From NCBI GenBank assembly GCA_918026815.1, contig CAKJVC010000012.1, positions 2,170,001 to 2,234,000 of the forward strand: a stretch of DNA of 64,000 nucleotides, written 5' to 3'. This DNA comes from Chalara sp. BL73 (taxonomy: Eukaryota; Ascomycota; Leotiomycetes; Helotiales). The notes under the pieces were generated by a model. It worked only from the letters and a program-made list of their open reading frames with translations. It searched no databases and was not told the DNA's origin. Positions 55,801 through 64,000 of this stretch are shown here, piece after piece. The position numbers were made by a program, and so were the translations under genes. The first letter of the stretch is position 1. Each line of letters begins with the position of its first letter.

Positions 55801-58208
55801 TACGCGGCAGAGAAACTTATCAAAATGGGCGCTCTATTCGGAGACAATGCCCTAGAAGAAGCAATTGACTATCATTCGAAGGAGTACCTGGCAAAGATGC
55901 TTCTGGATCGTGGAGCTAATCCGAATGCCGAACATCTGCGGTAGGTTTGGTTGAACCTGTTGTTGGATCTAGATACTGACATTTCAGCTATGGGAACATA
56001 CTTCAGTTCGCAGCCCTTCGAAGCTCGTCGACATGTGTACAATGGCTTCTAGAAGCAGGAGCAGATCCTAATGATATCTGCGATGGTGAATATGGCAGCC
56101 CGTTGCAGGCTGCTGCATATCGTGGAAAAGAACAAATGCTGCTACTTTTGTTGAAGTATGGAGCTCACGTCAACCCAACTCGATGCAGTGGCAGATTTGG
56201 TAATCCACTTCAGGCAGCAATCTCTGACAAGAACGAAACTACCATAAATCTTCTTCTCAACAGCAGCACAGATGTTAATGCAACTGGGGGAAGGCTTTGG
56301 ACTCCGCTTCAAGCTGCAGCTCGTGCGGGACTAGCAAGTGTGGTCAATTCCTTAATTGAAAAAGGAGCACATATCAATACGTCAGGTGGTAGATATGGAA
56401 CAGCGCTTCGGGCTGCCATTGCCAATGATCATATCGAGATTGTCAGGACTCTCCTGCAAGCAAACGCAGATCCCAACATTGAGGTCATTGCCAGCCATAC
56501 TACTACCATGAACTCCGTCGTCATTGAGGAGTACTCATCAGCCCTTGAGGTAGCCGCAGCGACGAACAATCCAGAGCAGGTAGAAGTCTTGTGCAAGAAT
56601 GGCCTTAGCATTAACAGTGATGGTAAAGCCTGCTCTGCTGCATTAAAACGTGCTTCAGAAATGCCGGACTGTAAAATGCTACAGTTTCTTATAGAAAAAG
56701 GCGCCGACATAGCAAAATTCGGCGCTCAAGCACTATCCAGCGATATGAACAGATATGATGAAGGGAAGCTGGAAAAAATCCAGCTTCTACTCAAATATAG
56801 TGCAAATGCTAATGGTAGCCCTGGTAACCCTATATCTCCACTGTCAAGCAGCATTTACCATAAGCGATGGGCAGTCATGGCACTGTTGCTCGATGCAGGT
56901 TGTAATGTAAACGCTGTGCATTCAGGGCTGAATGGTTCTGCTTTGCACGAGGCTATAGATAAGGTTGATGTCACGGCGGTGAAGGAGCTGATCAGAAGAG
57001 GAGCAGATGTTAATTTACGGGCAGGAAAGGTGGGTACACCGCTTACTTTGGCTATCGCCAAAGGTGATGAAGAACTGTTTAAGCTACTTCTCGAGCATGG
57101 CGCTAAATCAGATTCTAACCCTCCATATGGTTATTGGGGGACGCCACTACAGGCTGCAGTGTCAAGAGGCTACTTCAGTATGGCCTACGAACTCCTGGAT
57201 AGGGGTGCGGACTCTAACGGTGTTGGATTCTACGCATCTCCTCTGACATCTGCCTGCCGAGGAAGCAAGCCGGGACAGCTAATTATGATACAACGCTTGA
57301 TTTCTCTTGGAGCTGACTTAGAGGCCGAAGACACTCATCGGCCAGAGGATGACAATCTTGTTGGGACTCGATATTATTGGACACCATTACAGACTGCTGT
57401 ATATTCAGGGAATGAAATCATAGTAGAGCTTCTACTCAAACATGGAGCAAAGGTAAATACGCAAACACCAAAGGGGACATTCGGGTATCCTCTCCAAGCG
57501 GCGGTAGAGAGTGAGAATGAACCTATGACGAAATTCTTGCTTCAAAAAGGGGCTATTGTGAATGCTGTTGGCGGCCAATATAGCACTGCGCTTCAAGCAG
57601 CAGCCGCGAAAGGTACTGACCAACTTGTGAAGATTCTTCTAGATGCTGGAGCAGACCCTTCGATAGAAGGCGGATATTATGGAAGTCCTCTGCAGGCCTC
57701 GAGCCGACTCGGGAAAAAGCGACACGTCGAACTCTTTTTGAATCTTGGGGTGCCGGTGAATACTAGCATTGGAAAATACGGCAATTCACTGGCGGCCGCA
57801 GCTAAAAGAGCCAATCGGGGAATTGTGGAAATACTCATCGATCATGGAGCTGATGTCAATCAACTCGGTGGAAAGTACGGCACACCGCTCCAAGCCGCCT
57901 GCTGCGCTACTGGGTCGACGGCTAGGGATGAAGAAGGGAGCATAGTCAAACTATTACTTGACAATGGCGCCGATATAAATGCCAGCGGTGTAGGCAAATA
58001 CGGCACTGCGCTTCAAGCTGCGGCATACCACGACCGGAAGTATGTTGAGATCCTCCTCAGACGAGGTGCTGACCCAAACATACATGGTGGGAAATTCGGA
58101 TCCGCGCTCCAGGCTGCTCGAAGGAAGGACGTGTATCGGGTCGAGAGAATGTTGTTGCAATATGGGGCTAAGGAAGAAGATAGCCCAAATGTTGTGGAGA
58201 AGAAGTAA
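52802..58208 (+). CDS. NLR-like STAND protein: HeLo-like N-terminus, NACHT, about thirty ankyrin repeats
   Basis: Fungal NOD-like receptor. Four exons (52802-54018, 54067-55089, 55182-55940, 55988-58208) give 1,739 residues with no break. Residues 1 to about 140 form a helical HeLo-like (fungal STAND N-terminal) domain: AEAATAIQLIQFSGIILSSC, then ISTARNAPKEIQKVIDELSS. The NACHT ATPase has Walker A GIPGAGKT at 204-211, Walker B YIVIDALDEC at 301-310, and a SRPE sensor (FVASRPEG). A winged-helix-like part follows (VFLAFSERPMTIQEVAEATA, then VLQFAHFSVKEFILS). Ankyrin repeats run from about 680 to the end, many with the regular phrase YGTALQAAA or YGSPLQAA followed by LL..GADVN. Such proteins sense non-self and trigger cell death via the N-terminal domain, which is the family role. 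The bound ligand is unknown. Confidence 0.93.
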
Positions 58209-58815
58209 AGTGTATTGAAAGCAAATTGGCTAGGAAGTTGAGCGCCAAGATATACTGCCGTCAAAAAGCATGCGAGAAAATGAATGCATCGTAGAGCTAT
58301 GGCAAGATCGCACTTTCCGATATGTTCGAAGCAGCTAAAGGCAAAATACTTGTGTGGTAAGAATGTGGAGAACGCTGAAGGGTTTGGCGGCTGTAAACAC
58401 GTGCAGTGATGCTGTTAAAACAGGAAATTTTGCAATCTAATTGGTGTGTTTGCGACATATCCGGATGCTGAGGGGATCTGTATTCATAAGCGGACGAACA
58501 CTGTGGAATGCATGGGACAACAGGGGGGATGTTTGTGACTAGAAAGAAAGATAGTGGGTGTAGAGGAGGCGACTGGCTACACAACTTATTCGCCAGCTGG
58601 TGCTGCTTATGCCAAGCCAAGCCCCTGGATTAAGCGAAGTGGTCAGTAGTGCAAGGGTCACTGAAAGACTGGTATGGGATATGGTATGATGGTTCATACA
58701 ATAGATCAACCAAGCACCAAAGTTAGGCGGAAGCCGAGGCATTATTGTAACGGTTATATTTGTCATTAATACATCTAGATATTGGCCATAGGCACATAAA
58801 TCCTTGTTCAACAAC
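58209..58815. other. convergent intergenic
   Basis: About 600 bp of 3' flanks between the NLR gene and the nitronate monooxygenase gene. Minus-strand frames of 91-107 codons here are unsupported. Confidence 0.55.
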
Positions 58816-59871
58816 TTACAGCTTGCTCTTTGAAGGGCCCAGGAAAACCTGGGCTTGTTTCAACCTCTCCACAGCTTCAGCGATCATCTCGTCGACAATT
58901 TGCTTCGCTGGCTGAATCTCCTGGATCACACCCGCCACTACTCCCATCAAATGCGGGATATCTATATCATTGCCTTGCTCCATGTCATATTCGATGGGCA
59001 CCACTCCGCTTTCTGTTAACTCCTTGATCTTTTCTGGTTGCGCCTCCCATTTGTCAACCCACTCGTTTCGCCGAACACGCAATGGTCTTCCGCTCACGAC
59101 TAATGTGCGCAGCGTATCTTCGAAGGTAGCAGAGACGACGGATTCTTTATGCGCTTGACTACAACCTGCCTCCGTAGACGCAACGAATCTCGTTCCAACC
59201 CAGACACCAGAAGCGCCTTGCATCAGACTACTCGCCAAACTTCTTCCATTATAAATGCCTCCAGCAGCGACGACTAGCGCCGTCTGTCCTCCCAAAAGCT
59301 TCGGCTTATACTGTCTCGCTACATCCACTACTGCAGGTATCAATATCGAATTCGGGATATCCCCAGTGTGTCCGCCTCCTTCTCCTCCTTGCGCACATAC
59401 GATATCAACACCCGCATCCAAGGCCTTCTTTGCATGCTTTGGCGCGCCGACCATGTTCATAATCAGGATCCCAGCTTCGTGCAGTCTTTTCACTACATGC
59501 GGCGGCGGAATGCCCACGGCACTGATGAATAACTTTGCGCCCTCCTCAATTGTCACCGTAATAAGGTCGTCGAGCTGACCGTGCGTGTAATCATGGTTCG
59601 TTTTCCGCGCGCCATCACCGACCTTGGGTAGCGCTAGATCAACGCCGAACGGTAGATCAGGCGAGGAGAGATTGGCCTTCAGTTCGTGTATGATCTCGCG
59701 GAGCTGAGTTGGTGTATAGCCTAATCCGCCGATACAGCCGAGTCCACCAGCATTGGATACTGCTGCGGCTAGCGGTCCGCCTGAGGTACGGGCCATGCCT
59801 GCGAGCAGGATAGGGTGCTTGATATTGAGGAGGGTGGTAAGAGAGGTGGTAATGGGGCCTTGGACTGCCAT
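58816..59871 (-). CDS. nitronate monooxygenase (2-nitropropane dioxygenase family)
   Basis: FMN-dependent TIM-barrel enzyme that oxidises alkyl nitronates such as propionate 3-nitronate. Intronless, 351 residues, close to the family norm. Motifs: HPILLAGMARTSGGPLAAAV followed by SNAGGLGCIGG, IVCAQGGEGGGHTGD with the catalytic-region histidine, LVVAAGGIYNGRS, and GASGVWVGTRFVASTEAGCS for phosphate/FMN contacts. The tail ends in SKL, a peroxisomal targeting signal type 1, so a peroxisomal site is likely. ATG 59871 gives MAVQGPITTSL. It could alternatively be an enoyl reductase-like relative, but the motifs favour NMO. Confidence 0.92.
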   Translation of the reverse strand: MAVQGPITTSLTTLLNIKHPILLAGMARTSGGPLAAAVSNAGGLGCIGGLGYTPTQLREIIHELKANLSSPDLPFGVDLALPKVGDGARKTNHDYTHGQLDDLITVTIEEGAKLFISAVGIPPPHVVKRLHEAGILIMNMVGAPKHAKKALDAGVDIVCAQGGEGGGHTGDIPNSILIPAVVDVARQYKPKLLGGQTALVVAAGGIYNGRSLASSLMQGASGVWVGTRFVASTEAGCSQAHKESVVSATFEDTLRTLVVSGRPLRVRRNEWVDKWEAQPEKIKELTESGVVPIEYDMEQGNDIDIPHLMGVVAGVIQEIQPAKQIVDEMIAEAVERLKQAQVFLGPSKSKL

Positions 59872-61586
59872 TTTGAAAGGATTGAATTAATAGAGCTAGG
59901 GGATAGTTCAAGGAGGATGGAGGAAACGGAGATGAGCTATGGAGATAATAATATAGAGAAGCATGACAGCATGCAACATAGAGATGTTCTTAAAGTAACG
60001 AGTTGGGGTTGAGGTTTGTCTCGGGGTCGCTTAGCCGGCTGGGGTTGTGGGGAAAGCCGAGGCTCGTTCATTAACTACGCTTTTGACATAAAACATTCTT
60101 ATGGACTATGGAAGATTCTCAAAGCTGATAAAAAGGTTAACAATATATCAAACACGAGATTATCATTCTTACAGTAGGTCAAATGTCCGACTCTTTTTCA
60201 AAGATTGATTGAAATTTTAGCTGAAGTCTCTATGCTAACATATGTTAGACTTTAAGTCATGTGATAGCTTATTTCGAAGGATGAAAAGCACTCCTCCTTG
60301 CGTAAGAAATTGCTTCATGGTCTTAAGGTATCGAAAAGATTAGACAATTAGCAACTTGTCTACTTAGAAAAGGTCGGTGTGAACAGAGGAAACATGAAAG
60401 TGATAGGAGATTCTTTGCAGTGGATATCTGGTATTTCCTCCTGGCCTTTCCAGCGAGATGCGCTTGGCTCTGATTGTAGGATTGATATAAGTCAGTTGTT
60501 GGAGTTGGAAGAGAAAAAACGATTATTGCAAGCCCAACCTTGCTAAAAGCATTCTTTTGAAAATTTGATTCTTGCTAGAGCAAATAAAAACTGTAAAAAT
60601 AGCAAACAATAAAAGTTTCAGTTGTAAAAAACTGTTTCTTATTGGGGTTCGCTTTTGCGTTTCTTTTTGTTTTTTACAATGATTAACACTACTACTATTA
60701 CCATTACTACTATAGCTTTTGCTATGCTGTTTGCTAGACTGTTTTTGTTTCAGCCCCGGTCGTTGTTTTTGGTATACTAATGCCACAAACTACCCTGCGC
60801 AGGCGTTGGCACGAAACACGTGATGGTACCAAGAAAAGCTTGGCAGCAACATATTGATGGTACAAGGGAATCATTGGTGCTGGCAACGCTATCCCAGGAT
60901 GGTAAGGGTGGGGACTAGCCCCAGTGGGCTAGGGGTACTAGGAAGTAGTGCCAGCCGCAAGGAACGTATACACACTTGGAGGGCGAAGACTCAACACCTG
61001 TACGCGGTGCCCTCTACGAACCTTCAGTACGTCTGGAGAGCCGAGATTGAGTCAATTCGAGCTGGAGTCGAGAGCGCGCGGTGCAACGCAACACTCGAAA
61101 CAGAGGTCCTTTCAACTCGAATCAAAGACTACAAGCCTCCGTATAAGGCAAAACCTATTCTACAGCACTCGCCATTCGGTCACCTGCGCGCTGGCAGAGC
61201 GACGACTGTCAGTCGAATACCCTCTGGAGCAAGAAAATTTTTCACTCGACCCACTTTTATTTTGAGCCTCAATTCGACATCGAAGCAATTCTGTACGACT
61301 ACATCTATCTACCATTTTACGGTTTCCATGCCCTTCGCTAAGGGGGACTAACCTCTGGGCACCTAGTACGAGCCACGACCGGCGTTGACTACTAAGAAAA
61401 CGAAGAGAATAAGCCTTGGGAAGGAAACAGCAAGGCCGGCAGAAAGGAAAGGATACTTGCGGAAGGAAAGAAAAGTTTGGAAGTGGTTTTAAGAGTCAAA
61501 TGAAAAGGAAGAGAATGCTTTGGCTATATACAGGGACTCGATCCCCAACACTCACTGGAATACATGAGAGGTTTTTGGGAGGAGTA

Positions 61587-61693
61587 TGTTAAGGCTACTA
61601 GTCTATTAATATTGGCTAGTACAGTCCTTGTAGGGTACTTGTGCTCCTGCTTTTTTTCTTTTTACTCTCGAGACTTTGTATATATTGTTAACA
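61587..61693. repeat. possible solo LTR-like sequence
   Basis: 107 bp beginning TGTTAAGG and ending TGTTAACA, with a T-rich run inside. Short TG..CA-bounded units with such ends occur in fungal LTR elements. No target-site duplication (GAGTA versus CCCCA) and no second copy within the window, so the call is weak. Confidence 0.2.
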
Positions 61694-61765
61694 CCCCACC
61701 GAATTGCTTGGCCCGAGTGCCCCGGCCGTGCTACATAGTCCTCGACTGATACAGCACGTTAAAAG

Positions 61766-61788
61766 GAATAATAATAATAATAATAATA
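61766..61788. repeat. (AAT)7 microsatellite
   Basis: Seven AAT units downstream of the LTR-like stretch. Confidence 0.9.
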
Positions 61789-61922
61789 CACACTTGTTAT
61801 AGGAGTAAAAGTATAAGAAATCCAAGCTTTTATATAATTGGCCTATGCGCCAAAGTCAGCACGTGAGCCTTTGGCACGCTAGTAGTAGACTAAAATTTTA
61901 GCGTGGCGCTAATACGGCCATT

Positions 61923-62363
61923 TTAATTGTGCCTGTTATTCCACACAATCGAACGTCCCCCAACAGCAGCGACGGGCTCTGGATAAGCCAGGGCAGGCAT
62001 GGGAACGAAAGTGGTCACCGGCCTGAATTGTCTGCCATCTTTATCTGCGAAAAAGGCGAAGAACGGTCCAATAAATGGCGCTCCCAATCGGCGCGTGTAG
62101 AATGTGAGCTTGGTCACGTCGTTAACCTCGGACCCCGCAGCGTTCAAGGCAGCCACAATGTTATCGAAAGCTTGTTTAACCTGCTCTATGAAGGAGGCAG
62201 GAAACTTATCATCCTTCGTGAAGCCAACCAGACCGGAAGTGAAGGCTAGACGGGAAGCTCCGTTGACCGTTACGGAGGGAGAATAGAATTGAGGATTTAC
62301 AAGAGATGGTGCAACATTGAAGTCGAGACACCGGGACTTGTTTTTCGTTGTTATCGGGGGCAT
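61923..62363 (-). CDS. RidA/YjgF/Rid family protein
   Basis: Rid proteins hydrolyse reactive enamine/imine intermediates released by PLP enzymes, with 2-aminoacrylate as the classic substrate. Intronless, 146 residues from ATG 62363 (a longer frame would need TTG). Family features: YSPSVTVNGASRLAFTSGLV, FIEQVKQAFDNIVAALNAAG, SEVNDVTKLTFYT, FRPVTTFVPMPALAYPEPV and a short tail. The usual C-terminal VEIEA is replaced by VAAVGGRSIVW, so it belongs to a divergent subgroup (Rid4-7-like) whose activity may differ from archetypal RidA. It stands head to head with the permease gene. Confidence 0.85.
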   Translation of the reverse strand: MPPITTKNKSRCLDFNVAPSLVNPQFYSPSVTVNGASRLAFTSGLVGFTKDDKFPASFIEQVKQAFDNIVAALNAAGSEVNDVTKLTFYTRRLGAPFIGPFFAFFADKDGRQFRPVTTFVPMPALAYPEPVAAVGGRSIVWNNRHN

Positions 62364-63184
62364 GATGATAGCTAGCTGGCGGACGAAGAGCAAACAATAG
62401 TAAAGTGGGTAGTGGTGTAGATGGATGTTACGTCCAGTCCTTTTTTGGTACTGAAATGATGCCAGGGTTGGAGCCCGAGTGTTCGGCTTGCTTACCGCCG
62501 CTGGCGGGTATTATTTCAAAAGGAAAAAAGAAAAGGGAAAGGAATATATACAGGTGGAAATTTGCTGTCCGCATCGAGGGCAGTAGACCTTAACAATGAT
62601 TAAATGCTCGATCCAATTACATATTCCCTTGCGGTTGCGATCTGTAAAAGGCGCTTATCGGTGACCTGATGCCGCCAAGGCCATTTACTAGCCCGAATGA
62701 TCTACTACTGTGCTTGAGGTGTAGTTTGCGATACCTACCTTAGGTACTAGAACTATCTTCCACTGTAATCATTCACGATTCTGATCGTTCTACTGCTGCT
62801 GAGATTTGATAGATCCGTTCTAAGAGATAAGCGCGTCTATCTTCAAACCCCATATTTTGTGGCTGTTTGGCCTGGTAATATTAGCGTCAGGCTAAGGTTT
62901 AAGTAAATTAAAACTAGTACTAGTTAAGTATTTAGAGAAACTAAGTTGTGGAGGCGGGGATGGTCCGGGGTTGATAAGCTGTATTCCTGGTAGGAGCCGA
63001 TACGACTCCACAATAATGATATATATTGTTCACGCCCTCTTCTGCCATCTACCGCTTTTTGTAATGCATATCTCCTTTACTTCACTCATTCTTAGACGTC
63101 TTTCAGTTAGGAACTGAGTTATCACCATAACCTTGAAAGCTTCATATCAAGAACAAGACAGGCAGGAAACAATTCACGGTAAGT
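62364..63184. promoter_or_regulatory. divergent intergenic region RidA-like / permease
   Basis: About 820 bp between divergent genes, so it must hold both promoters. No clear shared operator can be named. A palindromic ACTAGTACTAGT lies near 62915. Confidence 0.5.
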
Positions 63185-64000
63185 ATGGGCTTTACGAAGG
63201 GGACGGTAGTTCAAGGTAAGCTCATCATCCTCTCATTATCTTGCATACGCATGCCCTAATCTTCGATTGCTCTAGATGAGGGAAATGGCGACACTTCCCA
63301 GGTCACCCTGAGCGGCGAAAGCCCAAAGGCGCCAATTGTTGATGCTATCGATCTCCAACTAGGTGTCTCTGCAACTAAGAAACAATTTGGGATGTTGAAT
63401 TTGCTGTCACTTGCATTCGTTATTTGCAATAGCTGGGTCAGCGTTTCCAGTACAGTGCAACTAGCGATAGCTGCCGGGGGACCGAGGACCTTGATTTACA
63501 GCATCCTGGTTAGTTCCATAGGATACTTATGTATTGCATGCTCCTTAGCGGAACTAGCAAGTGTGTATCCAACCGCTGGTGGACAATACCACTTCGCCTC
63601 AATCCTAGCACCGGAAAGCATAAATGTAGGAATGGCCTACACCTGCGGCCTCGTGTCTGTATTTTCGTGGGTGGCAATTGGAGCGTCTGTCACCATCATC
63701 CCCTGCCAGACACTCTTTGCCGTGGTCGCGCTTTTGGACGATACTTTCGTCACCCATAAATGGCAGATATTCCTCCTTTTCCAAGCCGTCGCTCTTGTAA
63801 TTGCAGTTGTCAATATCTTTGCCCTTAAGAGGCTTCCATGGATCCACAATATTGGCTGTGAGTTCCCGTTCCTCTGATCACACACCTTCATAATCCCTTG
63901 TGCTTGAAATCTTAACTTACATCTTCTTTGTAGTCTTTATGAGTTTGGGATTGTTCCTGGCCTCTATCATCATTACTCTAGTTCGAGCCACTCCCAAAGC
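63185..64000 (+). CDS. amino-acid/GABA-type permease, 3' end cut by window edge
   Basis: APC-superfamily transporter of the fungal GABA/choline permease type at the plasma or vacuolar membrane. Exons 63185-63215, 63276-63857 and 63934 onward; the frame is open to base 64000. Seen: a hydrophilic N-terminus, then FGMLNLLSLAFVICNSWVSV (helix 1), AIAAGGPRTLIYSILVSSIG, SLAELASVYPTAGGQYHFAS (the conserved E-S-x-P-x-x-G-G-x-Y helix 3 signature), AYTCGLVSVFSWVAIGAS and further helices. About 226 of the expected 500 or so residues lie in the window. The substrate cannot be assigned. Intron 1 (60 bp) follows only ten codons. Confidence 0.88.

Larger units (their letters stand above)
59872..61922. other. 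2-kb gene-free stretch, possible old retroelement sequence
   Basis: No supported gene. 59872-60520 is the NMO upstream region. 60523-60786 (minus) is open for 87 codons with a Lys/Gln/Ser-rich then hydrophobic product, unlikely to be real. 60854-61351 (plus) is open for 165 codons in a locally GC-richer block without a recognised domain. 61587-61693 has a TGTTAA..TTAACA arrangement. Confidence 0.4.

Noticed and set aside
56103..58208. Repetitive DNA in NLR exon 4 considered as a tandem DNA repeat or CRISPR-like array
   Set aside because: Periodicity of about 100 bp is explained by 33-residue ankyrin repeats; the DNA is divergent between units and there are no constant repeats with unique spacers.

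Overview
The window looks like nuclear DNA of a filamentous ascomycete (Pezizomycotina). Genes are interrupted by introns of mostly 44-100 bp with GT..AG ends. Spacing is loose (0.3-2.8 kb), both strands are used, and there are no operons. The protein types are fungal: Zn2Cys6 regulator, DUF5672, HeLo and HET incompatibility domains, NACHT-ankyrin NLR, SMP3, RIB7. The content suggests Leotiomycetes or a related class, but the genus cannot be fixed from sequence alone. All exon joins below were derived by hand from frame, splice sites and family conservation, and the multi-exon totals divide by three.

Layout. 1-11.4 kb is housekeeping: a catalase cut by the left edge, the ARF-like GTPase ARL1, the SCF subunit SKP1, the GPI mannosyltransferase SMP3 and an acyl-CoA dehydrogenase. 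13.1-18.6 kb has a single-pass membrane protein of unknown role, the riboflavin enzyme RIB7 and a DUF5672 type II membrane protein. 20.0-28.5 kb is an incompatibility/cell-death island: a relic of a HET gene, a long protein kinase-ankyrin-membrane gene broken by at least five lesions, and, divergent from it across 687 bp, an intact HeLo-pseudokinase gene. 30.5-50.0 kb returns to ordinary genes: a GNAT acetyltransferase, a mitochondrial m-AAA protease, a Zn2Cys6 transcription factor, a His-rich and Ser/Thr-rich membrane protein, a DUF676 alpha/beta hydrolase, a BOR1-type anion transporter and a DHCR24-like FAD oxidoreductase. 50.9-58.2 kb has a decayed CxxC-rich ORF and a 1,739-residue NLR (HeLo-like N-terminus, NACHT, about thirty ankyrin repeats). 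58.8-64.0 kb has a nitronate monooxygenase, a gene-free stretch that may hold old retroelement sequence, a RidA-family deaminase and, divergent from it, an amino-acid/GABA-type permease cut by the right edge.

How the genes relate. Most neighbours are functionally unrelated, as is usual in fungi. The exceptions are the allorecognition/innate-immunity genes: two loci within about 30 kb carry four members in different states of repair. The intact HeLo-pseudokinase protein combines a membrane-targeting helical bundle with a kinase fold lacking its catalytic residues, the arrangement known from MLKL-type necroptosis proteins. It sits head to head with the dead kinase-ankyrin gene. That pair is the best candidate here for an under-described system.
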